The notes: generated from the sequence alone by a model not told the origin. Shown: positions 53,771 to 63,680, numbered from the stretch's first letter. The stretch: DNA of 64,000 bases from Puia sp963703355 (GCA_963703355.1 OY969813.1:558001-622000), one strand, 5' to 3'. Translations and numbers: made by a program.

Positions 53771-54490
53771 TTGAATATCCAGCTTTTCATACCCTGTTTC
53801 GTTGATCAGCTTTACCCTGACACAGCATTCAATATGATCAGGGTATTGGAAAAAGCGGGCTGTACGGTTCAATATAACGAAGAACAAACCTGTTGTGGTC
53901 AACCTGCTTTCAATGCGGGATTTCGAGAAGACGCAAAGGAAGTTTGCATAAAATTCCTTAAAGATTTTGCCGGCACCGATTATATCGTTTCACCCAGCGC
54001 ATCCTGTACCGGTTTTGTCAGAAATTATTATCCCGAATTATTTATTGATTCTTCCCATAACAAGGAAGTAAAAAATATGGGTAAGAGGATTTTTGAATTT
54101 TCTGATTTCCTTGTGAATGTTTTACATTTCGAAAATTTTAACGCCAGCTTATTGGGGAAGGCAACCTATCACGATTCATGCGCCGCTTTAAGAGAATGTA
54201 AAATAAAAACTGAACCCAGAAAATTATTATCCCAGGTGAAAGGTCTTGAGCTGATAGAAATGGAAGACGTGGAAACATGTTGTGGTTTCGGAGGAAGCTT
54301 TGCCGTTAAGTTTGAATCGATTTCTCTTGCAATGGCTGATCAGAAAGTAAATCATGCACTAAAAACAGGGGCGGAGTATATGATTTCCACCGATCTTTCC
54401 TGCTTAATGCATCTGGACGGCTACATACATCATAAGGGACTTCCTTTAAAAACACTACATATTGCAGACGTTCTAAGCAGCGGCTGGTAA
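53771..54490 (+). CDS. Cysteine-rich (Fe-S) oxidoreductase subunit, LutA/YkgE-like
   Basis: A 239-residue protein with two CCG domains, EEQTCCGQPAFNAG and VETCCGFGGSF, which in LutA/GlcF-like subunits bind an iron-sulfur cluster or act in disulfide transfer. LutA works with LutB and LutC in L-lactate oxidation, but neither lies in the window. The start is TTG at 53771. A hairpin follows the stop. Confidence 0.9.
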   Translation: MNIQLFIPCFVDQLYPDTAFNMIRVLEKAGCTVQYNEEQTCCGQPAFNAGFREDAKEVCIKFLKDFAGTDYIVSPSASCTGFVRNYYPELFIDSSHNKEVKNMGKRIFEFSDFLVNVLHFENFNASLLGKATYHDSCAALRECKIKTEPRKLLSQVKGLELIEMEDVETCCGFGGSFAVKFESISLAMADQKVNHALKTGAEYMISTDLSCLMHLDGYIHHKGLPLKTLHIADVLSSGW

Positions 54491-54530
54491 TAAAAAACCA
54501 CCCTCCGTGCCATAGGGGCAGGCGGGTGGT
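54491..54530. terminator. Hairpin after the LutA-like gene
   Basis: ACCACCC and GGGTGGT enclose an imperfect inner stem. An A-run precedes it, so the T-run is on the minus strand; on the plus strand there is no T-run. Probably a 3'-end hairpin of the plus-strand operon. The remainder of the 253-base gap to 54743 holds only a -7 element. Confidence 0.45.
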
Positions 54531-54713
54531 GACCTTAAAACAACCTGTCGCAAAAGTTTAGACTGTTGCCAGCCTAACAGTATATACGAATATTTTTTTA
54601 TGATGGATGCTTCGAAAAACCAGTTCTGAAATAACCGGGTTGAAATGTTTCATTTTTTAACGTTCCGTTTTCAATTCAACGTCTACGCCAGTCAGGCGTT
54701 GTAGGTTAAGCCT

Positions 54714-54721
54714 TACCTTTG
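54714..54721 (+). promoter_or_regulatory. -7 element of the EVE gene
   Basis: TACCTTTG fits TAnnTTTG and ends 22 bases before the ATG. No clear -33 match. Confidence 0.4.
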
Positions 54722-54743
54722 GCATCCAATAATTTTTTAATCA

Positions 54744-55163
54744 ATGGCTTATTGGCTTATTAAATCAGAACCCGAAGTGTATAATTGGGATCAATTAGTA
54801 AAAGATAAACATACTCGCTGGGATGGGATCCGGAATTACGCTGCACGTCTTCATTTGAAATCCATGAAAAAGGGAGATGAGGTTTTCTTTTATCACAGCA
54901 ACAAAGGAACTGAAATTGTAGGCATTGCTTCAGTAGTTAAGGAAGCATATCCCGATCCCACCAGCACAGATGATGCATGGTTTGCAGTAGACCTGAAACC
55001 TTTAAAAAAACTGGTGAAACCCGTTAGTCTTGATCAAATTAAAAAGGAAAAAAAACTCGCTTCCATGGCACTCGTTCGTATAAGCCGCTTGTCTGTGCAA
55101 CCAGTTACAGAAGATGAATGGAAAATCATTTTAAAAATGGGAGGTATGGAATCCGGATTATAA
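54744..55163 (+). CDS. EVE domain protein
   Basis: A 139-residue EVE/PUA-like protein; the family binds modified bases in DNA or RNA. Hallmarks are MAYWLIKSEPEVYNWDQL, TRWDGIRNYAARLHLKSM and KGDEVFFYHSNKGTEIVGIA. It is a complete stand-alone domain. The target base is not readable from sequence. The next gene starts three bases after the stop. Confidence 0.93.
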   Translation: MAYWLIKSEPEVYNWDQLVKDKHTRWDGIRNYAARLHLKSMKKGDEVFFYHSNKGTEIVGIASVVKEAYPDPTSTDDAWFAVDLKPLKKLVKPVSLDQIKKEKKLASMALVRISRLSVQPVTEDEWKIILKMGGMESGL

Positions 55164-55165
55164 GC

Positions 55166-56488
55166 ATGAAAAAAAAAATTGTTTGTCTGTTGTCTTTCAT
55201 TTGTTCCATTCTGTGCGCTATAGCGCAACCGAACCCGTCGTTGGCAGACATTCAAAACTACGTTACCAAAGTAAAACCCAATGCGTTCGATACCGGTTTT
55301 GATGACTTGCACTTGATAGTTGGCAATAATCTGCATTATCTCTATCCAATTTATCAGTTACTTGGCGACAGCAATAAATTCTCGGGCAAATTTTCAGAGC
55401 CTGTGTATTTTGATCTATTGAGTCAATCGGTATCATTTGTGGGTGACTACGAAGCAGCATTGGAATACCAGGATAAATCGGATACAACACGCGTTACTGA
55501 TGTTGAAAAAAGACAGATAGGCAAGAATATTCAACTGTTGAAGAATATTAAAAATGTAGACGCCCGAAGATTTATAAGCTATATAGCACCGAATTATACC
55601 GTTATCATGCTCAACGAAGCGTATAACAAACCATTGCACCGTGCTTTCGCCTATTCGTTACTCGATGATTTGTATAAAAGAGGCTTCCGCTATCTGGCAA
55701 TGGAAATGCTGAATCCCATGCCAGACCAGGAGCTCACGAAACTCACTTACAAGACAGGTCATTTCGCGACAGAACCCGTAGCAGGTGAAATGATAAGGCT
55801 CGCTCTGGAACTCGGTTTTAAATTAGTTGCGTACGAGGACCCGCTGGCTGCACAACATACACCTACGGAACGTGATTCCATCCAGGCACTTAATATTGCC
55901 AACATTTTAAAAACTGATCCGCAGGCGAAAATATTTGTGTATGCGAGCTATGGGCATATAGCAGAAAAAAGCACAACACCTGATTTCATTCCGATGGGGA
56001 TGGCGTTTAAAAGAATGACCGGAATCAATCCGCTGACAATCGATCAGACAGATATGTGCGAAGAAAGTAATTTCTCTTTTGGCAAATCTTTTTATAACGC
56101 CTACCTGGACAAATTTCCAGTTTCATCTCCTTCCATTCCGCTCGACAACGATGAACCAGTAAATGTTACCGGTACTACTTTGTATGACCTTACTGTAATT
56201 CATCCAAAAACAGTATACAGTTACGCGAGGCCAACCTGGCTATCCCTTGCCGATCGCAGGCAGCCAGTCTCGGTGAAGGCAACCAACAGAAATATTTTCC
56301 TGGTGCAGGCATACTATCAGTTTGAATCTTTCGGATCAATACCCGGACAGGTAGTACCGGCTGACCAGACTTATTTCTTAACAGGGAAAGGCTATTACAC
56401 ACTTTATTTACGCCGCGGTTTGTACATTTTAATTTTTCGGGATATACAATACAAAACATTGTATACACAGCATCTGGAAGTTAAATAA
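55166..56488 (+). CDS. Secreted protein with ChaN/Tiki-like domain (predicted)
   Basis: A 440-residue exported protein with a signal peptide (MKKKIVCLLSFICSILCAIA). Residues about 150-320 hold NEAYNKPLHRAFAYSLLDDL, YLAMEMLN and FVYASYGHIAEK, a pattern of Glu and His like the ChaN/TraB/Tiki and erythromycin-esterase superfamily; that assignment is tentative. The last ~100 residues form a separate beta-rich domain. I chose ATG at 55166, which follows the EVE stop and opens the signal peptide. The 3' end overlaps the convergent gene by eight bases. Confidence 0.65.
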   Translation: MKKKIVCLLSFICSILCAIAQPNPSLADIQNYVTKVKPNAFDTGFDDLHLIVGNNLHYLYPIYQLLGDSNKFSGKFSEPVYFDLLSQSVSFVGDYEAALEYQDKSDTTRVTDVEKRQIGKNIQLLKNIKNVDARRFISYIAPNYTVIMLNEAYNKPLHRAFAYSLLDDLYKRGFRYLAMEMLNPMPDQELTKLTYKTGHFATEPVAGEMIRLALELGFKLVAYEDPLAAQHTPTERDSIQALNIANILKTDPQAKIFVYASYGHIAEKSTTPDFIPMGMAFKRMTGINPLTIDQTDMCEESNFSFGKSFYNAYLDKFPVSSPSIPLDNDEPVNVTGTTLYDLTVIHPKTVYSYARPTWLSLADRRQPVSVKATNRNIFLVQAYYQFESFGSIPGQVVPADQTYFLTGKGYYTLYLRRGLYILIFRDIQYKTLYTQHLEVK

Positions 56489-57761
56489 ATTCTTCATCAA
56501 ACTGGATTCCATGTAACGATAGCTCCTTCATAACAGGTTCGTAAATTTCCTGTATGATAGGAATGTGCAGGCCCTTTAAATTCATTTTATTTTCTAGAAT
56601 CAGTTTAGCAGAGATCCCCAATGGTAATCCAACCGTCCTGGCCATGGCCGTTCTGAATGCATTTTCGCCTTTGACGATAAGACTGCTTTTTAAAATGTGA
56701 TGTTGATTGTTCAATTCATATTCGAATTCGTGCAGCATTAAAATCATATCCCTGTCAGTATCCTTCATCTTCCAGTTTTTTTCAAGAAGGGTTTGAAGGA
56801 TTCTTGCAGAAGTCCGAGCACCTGCAGGCAAAGAATCTCCACTGAAAATTCCCAGTTGCTCATAAAGATATCTATTTGCGTCAGTTATATACGGCAGTAA
56901 AGGTTTGCCCCAGTCGGAAATTGTTTTTACTGAATCGGGTATGGGTACTTCGTCACCTGTAAGGCCTGCGCTTACAAGGTTCTGCCATCCGGTACAATAA
57001 TCCGGATGACGCAGGGTGGTTCTGATAAAACTGTGAGCCGATTCCAAACCGTAAACAGGAATATAGGAAAGTGAATCTCTGTTGGGATACCAGGCGAAAT
57101 TTCCAATCGGTTTTATTTCAACCAGGCCTGGATTTCGAAAAATGTCCTGATAAGCAACCTTTATGATCTTGTCGGATTCCTTAAATATTGCCCCTGCAGA
57201 ACCGGCTTTAACTACATTGCCCGGATTCCAGCTGATTTTATAATGCCATGGATTATCGTCACTCTCAGGCGCCACCAACCCCCCCGTGTGTGAACGAAAT
57301 GTTTGAATCTCACCACCTTCATGATGTATTCGATGGATGATTTGCATGGCACTCATGTGATCTATTCCCGGATCAAGACCTGTTTCGTAGAGAAAAAATA
57401 ATTGCCTTTCATTTATTTGAGATGCAAGTCCCCTTATATCATCGTCAACGTAAGAAGCCGTAAGCAGGTTCTTTAAATGGTATATACAGTCGCGGGCAAT
57501 TAAAATATGAAGTGCAGGAGGTAGTAACGATATAACCAGATCGGCATACTTAATCAGCTCTGTTCTCTCTTCTGAATTTTCAACATTGAGTTGCACAGGA
57601 AAGACGGCCTGGGAGGGCCTTAGTTTTTCCTTCAAAACCAATACATTGGCGTCGGCAACGGTTAATATCCATTCCTTTTTTTCACAGACATGTGTAAGAT
57701 AGTCTATCAGGCAGGTTGCAGACTTTCCCGCCCCGAATAACACAATGCTTTTCATATCCAA
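56481..57761 (-). CDS. Saccharopine dehydrogenase family protein
   Basis: NAD(P)-dependent oxidoreductase of 426 residues. The Rossmann motif VLFGAGKSATCLIDYL (5-20) and the catalytic-domain stretch ETGLDPGIDHMSAMQIIHRI with FRSHTGGLVAPE are typical of saccharopine reductase (LYS9-like). It may take part in lysine degradation or in another amine-forming step; no lysine genes lie around it. The 3' end overlaps the ChaN-like gene. Confidence 0.88.
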   Translation of the reverse strand: MDMKSIVLFGAGKSATCLIDYLTHVCEKKEWILTVADANVLVLKEKLRPSQAVFPVQLNVENSEERTELIKYADLVISLLPPALHILIARDCIYHLKNLLTASYVDDDIRGLASQINERQLFFLYETGLDPGIDHMSAMQIIHRIHHEGGEIQTFRSHTGGLVAPESDDNPWHYKISWNPGNVVKAGSAGAIFKESDKIIKVAYQDIFRNPGLVEIKPIGNFAWYPNRDSLSYIPVYGLESAHSFIRTTLRHPDYCTGWQNLVSAGLTGDEVPIPDSVKTISDWGKPLLPYITDANRYLYEQLGIFSGDSLPAGARTSARILQTLLEKNWKMKDTDRDMILMLHEFEYELNNQHHILKSSLIVKGENAFRTAMARTVGLPLGISAKLILENKMNLKGLHIPIIQEIYEPVMKELSLHGIQFDEEFI

Positions 57762-57819
57762 TAATAGAACAATTCCTCCGATATGTTATCAGCAGAAAGA
57801 TCCATTTATGACAGAAAAA

Positions 57820-58134
57820 TTATTCGTTTAGTCTGATTTCACCCAGATTGATTCTTTGTCCCTCCAGCACCTGAACCTTTTTTTCAGTGGGCGAGCCGCT
57901 GACATTTCTTACCGCAAAAATTAATTTCCAATCGCCAGGTTGTAAGTCAACTCCAAAATGTCCATTTCGACTGTTGACTTTTATTGAATCATTTCCGCGA
58001 ACTGCTATCACGGAGGGAGAAGCCATTGCAGGGGAAATACTGCCAACCACAGACCCGTTATGCAGTAGTCGTTCTGCATGAATTCCAATAACCACCACAA
58101 TGATGAGGCAGAGTTCTAAAAATCCTCTTCGCAT
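57820..58134 (-). CDS. Small exported protein with carboxypeptidase-regulatory-like fold
   Basis: A 104-residue protein with an N-terminal hydrophobic segment (7-18) and a small beta-sandwich-like domain (about 45-100) whose DLQPGDWKLIFAVRN and VQVLEGQRINLGEIRL match the pattern of CarboxypepD_reg / transthyretin-like domains that occur on surface proteins in this phylum. Function unknown. Confidence 0.65.
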   Translation of the reverse strand: MRRGFLELCLIIVVVIGIHAERLLHNGSVVGSISPAMASPSVIAVRGNDSIKVNSRNGHFGVDLQPGDWKLIFAVRNVSGSPTEKKVQVLEGQRINLGEIRLNE

Positions 58135-58294
58135 CTACATTCTATTGAGTCAGTGAAAAATATCTACATACCGAAAACAAGGAGGATAATTGGCAATAGG
58201 AATTGCACAGGATGGAATACCTACTGAATTTCAACTTTTATGCCAATGAATGAATAGGGAGTAAATATGGAATGAAAAGATTGTTAACCCTTTA

Positions 58295-59437
58295 CTAATT
58301 GGGGTTGCTGGTTTCAGATGATGCGGCAATTAAAACTTGCATTCTGGTAGTAATTTTTACTCCTCTGGAACTTTTGGGTGCCTTTAACGTAACGGTTTCA
58401 CCAGGTTCCAGTCCATTAAAATACAAGCTCTCCGTTTTAAAAGTTTTCTCATTGTTTTGGATATAATCTATGCTTACGATAACCTGATCCAGTAGTATCG
58501 AAGCGTTGTTCGTAACGGTTACTGTAAAACTTGAAATGCCCCCGAATACACCTGTGGAATACCTTCCAGTAACGAGATTCAAAAAGTTTTCGGGATGTGC
58601 TTTTATTTTTTGATACAGTAATTCAGATTTGTTTGCAGCATTTTTTTTCAGACTGTCGTTCAGATTGAGTGTTGAGATAAGAACGTCCTGAGCAACAACT
58701 GAATCCTTTTTGGAAACGATACCAATTGAGTTCTTTTTCCGGGAATTGCCAGCAGTTTTCCCAAAACCGGTACTTGCAATTTTTGAAAAATCTGGCATGG
58801 AAGGATTTGTGCCATTCGTTTTGTTATCAATTCCCTGGGTTTTTACAGGAGTTTGAATTTCTTTGGTATTTGATATCAAAACGGGCTGCTGGGGATTCAC
58901 AGTTTGCGAATGAATTTCATCTTTTGAGAAATATTTTCTACGATCAGAGATGAAAAATCCCGTTAGCAGACCTGCACCAAATAATAGGACGATTGTACTT
59001 ATCCATAGTATTTTTCCTGAAAGAACAACGGGTTTACTTTGGCTCTTTTTGTAAATGTCCGAGAAATCAAATGGAGGTTCCTGTTTCTGTGAAAGTTCCT
59101 GATCGGCAACTATTCTTTCCCTGACGATAGCTGCCTGTTTTTTCTCCGCAGGAAAATTTACGTAGACAGTTTTAGCTGGATTTGTTTTCTGAACATTGGA
59201 TTCTTTAGAGATTGTATTTGAATTCTCTTTATTAACAGGCCTGAAAAGATCTGCCATTTGATCGGGCACAGGCGGTGCGAATGATTTAATTTCATCTATT
59301 TCACCTGGATAACGCCACGAAGCACTTTTTCCCACTATCCATAAAAGGTCGTAAGATTTTAAGGACATTCCCTTGATCTCATCAAATGTAAAAGGACCTG
59401 ATTCCTTATTATTTCGAAGCAATAAATAGCTGCTCAT
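58295..59437 (-). CDS. GYF_2 (DUF4339) domain membrane protein
   Basis: A 380-residue protein with an N-terminal GYF_2 domain (about 1-55: LLLRNNKESGPFTFDEIKGM and WRYPGE), a polar linker, one membrane segment (about 140-160) and a long Ser/Thr/Lys-rich region leading to a C-terminal beta-rich domain (about 280-375, with FTVTVTNNASILLDQVIVSI). GYF domains bind Pro-rich peptides. ATG at 59437 is preferred because the domain begins there; a GTG nine codons up is possible. Role unknown. Confidence 0.8.
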   Translation of the reverse strand: MSSYLLLRNNKESGPFTFDEIKGMSLKSYDLLWIVGKSASWRYPGEIDEIKSFAPPVPDQMADLFRPVNKENSNTISKESNVQKTNPAKTVYVNFPAEKKQAAIVRERIVADQELSQKQEPPFDFSDIYKKSQSKPVVLSGKILWISTIVLLFGAGLLTGFFISDRRKYFSKDEIHSQTVNPQQPVLISNTKEIQTPVKTQGIDNKTNGTNPSMPDFSKIASTGFGKTAGNSRKKNSIGIVSKKDSVVAQDVLISTLNLNDSLKKNAANKSELLYQKIKAHPENFLNLVTGRYSTGVFGGISSFTVTVTNNASILLDQVIVSIDYIQNNEKTFKTESLYFNGLEPGETVTLKAPKSSRGVKITTRMQVLIAASSETSNPN

Positions 59438-59531
59438 GGTATAGGGATAAATAGGGCAGGGCACCGGTAATTAGCCTTCCAAAAGTATTAAACTTTTTGT
59501 AAAGGGAACGTTATAAAGGATTGCAGGGTCT

Positions 59532-60482
59532 TTAGTAGTAAAACGGTATAAATCGAAACCCTTTAATTTTACTCCATTCCAGCGCTGGGGCCGGTATTTT
59601 CGAGAATTTAGTTAGATAGGCTGTTGCATTGTAAACAGACGAATTCGTAGGAATACTGAACAGATTTGCATCCGGCGCAAAATAAAATTTTCTGAATCTT
59701 TGAAATTCCGGTATGGCTTTCCCATTGATAGATGCAGGATTTGACCTGGCTCCAATCATCCCTTCTGCTCCATATCCAAGACTCATATTCAGCCAGTATG
59801 GAAATCCTGAATTTGCGGGCAAAAAAGAAGCGATATTAAATGAGAGCCAATACGTTTGTCCGTTATAATCTTTCAGCATTCTGGAAAGAAAATTTTCTCC
59901 TAGTTCTGCTGGATAATACTGAGCAAATGGAGAACTATGAAACGACCATTTTAATGAAATCCTTTGTTGATCCCATCCTTTTTGCTGCGCTGCAAAAAGT
60001 GCTGCACCAAAAATATTTGCGATCATATCCCCCGTGGAGAATCCCCATTTTGAAGAAAATCCATCCAATACTTCTACGATTGACATATATCCGATGGCAG
60101 TTAAACCACCTACTGCTATGGACGCATCATTTTTTACTCCGCACCAGCGCATCAGATCATACTGAATGGCCCCAATATTGTAAGCAGTTGTAGCATGACC
60201 CGCTTTGTCCATCTGAAGCCATTCTCCGTTATCATTAAAAAAATGAAAATGGCTTCTTGGGTGCTTTCGGTACCATAGAAAATAAAGTCCTGCGGATATC
60301 ACCACACCGGTTGCAACTTCACTGATGATAACCGTTTTTAGTCTGTCCGGCTGGTATGTCATACTCGGAGGCAGAAACAAATCCTGTGCAATTCCACTGA
60401 GGGAACTGATTAGAAAAAAACAAATGATCAGGAGTCTTGCGGCAAGACGTCTCCATTTATTACCCGATAAAATCTCAGCCAA
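59532..60482 (-). CDS. DUF2279 (YfiM-like) exported protein
   Basis: A 316-residue protein with a signal peptide or anchor (about 12-32). The DUF2279 core contains QMDKAGHATTAYNIGAIQYD, IVEVLDGFSSKWGFSTGD and FGAALFAAQQ, with several hydrophobic helices. Family function is not established. It is divergent from the phospho-sugar mutase across 90 bases; TAAATTTG on the minus strand at 60554-60561 may be its -7 element. Confidence 0.85.
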   Translation of the reverse strand: MAEILSGNKWRRLAARLLIICFFLISSLSGIAQDLFLPPSMTYQPDRLKTVIISEVATGVVISAGLYFLWYRKHPRSHFHFFNDNGEWLQMDKAGHATTAYNIGAIQYDLMRWCGVKNDASIAVGGLTAIGYMSIVEVLDGFSSKWGFSTGDMIANIFGAALFAAQQKGWDQQRISLKWSFHSSPFAQYYPAELGENFLSRMLKDYNGQTYWLSFNIASFLPANSGFPYWLNMSLGYGAEGMIGARSNPASINGKAIPEFQRFRKFYFAPDANLFSIPTNSSVYNATAYLTKFSKIPAPALEWSKIKGFRFIPFYY

Positions 60483-60572
60483 TCAACAATAATTTTATTT
60501 TGTCGTAAAAGAAAACAAGGTTTTGATTCATTTAAAAATCAATATCTTAGGTTCAAATTTAAAGCAAGTTTT

Positions 60573-62300
60573 ATGGATGCGGTGATTCTGTCCAAAGTGA
60601 ATAATTGGTTAAATGGAAATTATGATCAGGACACTAAAGATGAGATTATTCGACTTCAGAAAGAAAATCCCGATGAATTGATTGATTGTTTCTATCAGAA
60701 TCTTGAATTTGGAACAGGCGGACTGAGGGGTGTGATGGGTGTAGGTACCAACAGGATCAATAAATATACTATAGGCATGGCCACGCAGGGTTATGCCAAT
60801 TATTTACTGAAATCGTTTCCCAATCATTTGGTAAAAGTGGCAATTGCACACGACAGCCGTAACAACAGCCGATTTTTTGCTGAAACTTCTGCAAAAGTAT
60901 TTGCTGCAAACGGAATAAAAGTTTTCCTTTTCCAGTCGCTGCGTCCAACTCCCGAATTAAGTTTTACCATACGTTTTTTGGGTTGTCAGGGAGGAGTGGT
61001 TTGTACTGCATCGCACAACCCAAAAGAGTATAACGGGTACAAAGCTTATTGGAATGATGGGGGACAACTTGTACCGCCTCATGACCATAATGTAATTAAG
61101 GAGGTTGAAAAAATAGGATCGGTTGAAGAAGTTAAATGGACTGGAGGTGAATCCCATATCACCATGATTGGAAAGGAAATGGATGAAGCTTATATCAGTA
61201 TGGTAAAAAATCTTTCTGTTTATCCCGAAATTATCGAAAGGCAACACAATCTGTGTATTGTGTACACTCCGATACATGGTACTGGAATAAAACTGGTGCC
61301 GGAAGTATTACAACGATTTGGATTCAGCAATGTGCATGTGGTGGATGAGCAAACCAATCCTGATGGAAATTTTCCAACAGTAGCTTTTCCAAATCCGGAA
61401 GAAAAAGAGACGATGGCTTTAGGGCTGAAAAAAGCAAGAGAAATAGACGCAGATATTTTGTTGGGCACAGACCCCGATGCAGACCGCGTGGGAATAGGTA
61501 TTAAAAATGATAAGGGTGAGTGGGTACTGATGAATGGCAATCAAACGGCTGTTCTTGCATTTAATTATTTGATCGAAGCGAGAAAAGAAAAGGGCATAGC
61601 ACAACCCAACGACATGGTAGTAAAAACCATTGTAACCACTGATATGATAGATGAGATTGCCCGGCAATCTCATATTCACTGTTATAACGTGCTCACGGGA
61701 TTTAAATGGATCGCAGAATTAATTAAAGAGAAAGAAAAAACAGAAAACTATGTAATAGGAGGGGAGGAAAGTTATGGACTTATGATAGGAGACAAGCTGC
61801 GTGACAAAGATGCAGTTAGTGCAGTGGCCATACTTTGTGAGATGGCAGCGTATGAAAAAAATAAAGGAAAATCGCTCTATGATAAATTGATAGATCTGTA
61901 TCTCCAGTTTGGTTTTTATAAAGAATCGCTCATATCAATTACTAAAAAAGGAATGGATGGACAAAAACAAATTGCCGATATGATGTCAGCTTACAGGAAT
62001 AAACCACCATTAACTATTAATGGGTCCGATGTGGTGCATTTGCTGGATTATCAGATCAGCCTGGGAACCAATTTAAAAACTGGAGAAACCTGGAAAATAA
62101 TGCTTCCCACAAGCAATGTGCTTCAATTCATTTTAAGTGACGGAAGTAAAATTTCAGCACGTCCCTCAGGTACCGAACCCAAAATAAAATTCTATTTCAG
62201 TGTCAACGAGAAATTGAACAGCCGCTCTTCATTTCATACGGTAAATAGTTTATTGCAGGAAAGGATAGACGCAATCATTGCAGATTTGAAACTAAACTGA
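60573..62300 (+). CDS. Phospho-sugar mutase (phosphoglucomutase/phosphomannomutase)
   Basis: Interconverts hexose 1- and 6-phosphates, linking glycolysis to glucan and nucleotide-sugar synthesis. The 575-residue chain has the four expected regions: phosphoserine loop TASHNPKEYNGYKAYWNDGG, metal loop GTDPDADRVGIGI, sugar loop GGEESYG and phosphate-binding RPSGTEPKIKFYFSV. The length and the N-terminal extension fit the longer PgcA-like group. Whether glucose or mannose phosphate is preferred is not clear. Confidence 0.94.
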   Translation: MDAVILSKVNNWLNGNYDQDTKDEIIRLQKENPDELIDCFYQNLEFGTGGLRGVMGVGTNRINKYTIGMATQGYANYLLKSFPNHLVKVAIAHDSRNNSRFFAETSAKVFAANGIKVFLFQSLRPTPELSFTIRFLGCQGGVVCTASHNPKEYNGYKAYWNDGGQLVPPHDHNVIKEVEKIGSVEEVKWTGGESHITMIGKEMDEAYISMVKNLSVYPEIIERQHNLCIVYTPIHGTGIKLVPEVLQRFGFSNVHVVDEQTNPDGNFPTVAFPNPEEKETMALGLKKAREIDADILLGTDPDADRVGIGIKNDKGEWVLMNGNQTAVLAFNYLIEARKEKGIAQPNDMVVKTIVTTDMIDEIARQSHIHCYNVLTGFKWIAELIKEKEKTENYVIGGEESYGLMIGDKLRDKDAVSAVAILCEMAAYEKNKGKSLYDKLIDLYLQFGFYKESLISITKKGMDGQKQIADMMSAYRNKPPLTINGSDVVHLLDYQISLGTNLKTGETWKIMLPTSNVLQFILSDGSKISARPSGTEPKIKFYFSVNEKLNSRSSFHTVNSLLQERIDAIIADLKLN

Positions 62301-62319
62301 ATCTTTGAATCCGCAGCAT

Positions 62320-62456
62320 GTGACGAATTCCTATAAGAGCTGTGACGAAAGTCTCTGTCGCCGGTGACGAATGTTTATTTTCTCTCTTTGGTCTCTCGGA
62401 AACCTCTCTTTGGTCTCTCTTTGGTCTCTCGGATTCAGAGACACCAAAGAGAGACC
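62320..62456. repeat. Period-22 and period-11 repeats with an inverted arm
   Basis: GTGACGAA occurs at 62320, 62342 and 62364, exactly 22 bases apart. Next come about four 11-base units of TTTGGTCTCTC type, and then their inverted copy. GGTCTCTCTTTGGT (62412-62425) pairs perfectly with ACCAAAGAGAGACC (62443-62456), so it can form a 14-base stem between the convergent mutase and oxidoreductase genes and may terminate both. Confidence 0.85.
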
Positions 62457-62492
62457 ATCGGCCGTTCAATAACCGCTAAGGAAGTCGGAGAC

Positions 62493-63680
62493 TTAAAGAA
62501 TCCGTTCACTGATAACCCCGCTTTTCTTGTTTTTAAGGATCAGTTTCTTGGCGCCGTAGTGGGTCATTTCTTCTTTGATTAAATAATGTTCAGCGTCATA
62601 TTCCACAAGATTGCTGGGCTTTGACAGACCCGTTTGTCCGCGCCATATATCCAGGACCACTGGTTCCCAAAGTTTTGTTTTCGCAGATTTATAGGATGCG
62701 TCCAACACCGCATTCACCACATATCCGTCATAGAACGTTTCTTTGGGTGTGGTTCCTTTTTCTATGGCATTAAACATATCGGTGAACATGTGATTATATC
62801 CAAGATCGTTTAATTCGTCTCCTACCGGAAACAACCATCCTGAATTGGATTCGGCTTTCTCTGCCACATAATCGGCGCCTTTTCCTGTGGTAAACATTTC
62901 AAAACCTGTCCTTAGAAAATTATTTATCCAGATCGTTCCTTCAGTACCCATCACTTCGTCGCGTAAGTCCAATCCACCCCGGAAAGTCCAGCTGACTTCA
63001 AATTGCCCGATTGCTCCGTTTTCATATTTAACGAGGCCAATAGCATGGTCTTCGGCTTCGATGGGTTTAACCTGTGTATCTGCCCAGCACATCACTTCAA
63101 CAGGTTTAATATCCTTGCCTATAAAGTTTCTGCCTATTTCCACACAATGACAACCTAAATCCAGAATACAACCACCACCGGCCTGCTCGAGGTCCCAGAA
63201 CCAGTCGCTGTGCGGGCCAGGATGTGTTTCCCTTGACTTAGACCAGAGTATTCTGCCGAGCGCGCCATTTTTAACGCTTTCCAACGCTTTCAAAAACTTA
63301 GGCGTGTATACGAGATCCTCGAGATAGCCATTAAATATACCCGCTTTTTCTGCAGCCTCCAGCATACGTTTTGCTTCGAGCGCATTTCGTCCCAACGGTT
63401 TGGTAGTTATAACTGCTTTTTTATGCTTGCAACATAAAAGTACAGCTGCTTCGTGCAGATTATTTGGAAGTGAAATACAAACAACTTCCACTTCAGGATT
63501 TGCAATCGCTTCCTCCATATCTATAGTCCAGTGTTTACACCCATAATCTGAAGCAAATTTTTTCGCTGATTCCTCCCTTCTGGAATAAATACTGATAATC
63601 CGATCACGGGTACGCTGACCCTGGATGGATTCTGCATAAAACCTTCCGATAAAGCCGGATCCTAACATGGCAATTCTCAT
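62493..63680 (-). CDS. Gfo/Idh/MocA family oxidoreductase
   Basis: NAD(P)-dependent sugar or inositol oxidoreductase of 395 residues. The Rossmann motif AMLGSGFIGRFYAESIQG (4-21), the TTKPLGRNALEAKRMLE segment with the conserved Lys-Pro, and DLGCHCVEIGRNFIGKDI typical of the C-terminal domain are present. No signal peptide is seen. It follows the permease gene on the same strand by 25 bases, so both are probably one catabolic operon for a sugar. Confidence 0.93.
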   Translation of the reverse strand: MRIAMLGSGFIGRFYAESIQGQRTRDRIISIYSRREESAKKFASDYGCKHWTIDMEEAIANPEVEVVCISLPNNLHEAAVLLCCKHKKAVITTKPLGRNALEAKRMLEAAEKAGIFNGYLEDLVYTPKFLKALESVKNGALGRILWSKSRETHPGPHSDWFWDLEQAGGGCILDLGCHCVEIGRNFIGKDIKPVEVMCWADTQVKPIEAEDHAIGLVKYENGAIGQFEVSWTFRGGLDLRDEVMGTEGTIWINNFLRTGFEMFTTGKGADYVAEKAESNSGWLFPVGDELNDLGYNHMFTDMFNAIEKGTTPKETFYDGYVVNAVLDASYKSAKTKLWEPVVLDIWRGQTGLSKPSNLVEYDAEHYLIKEEMTHYGAKKLILKNKKSGVISERIL

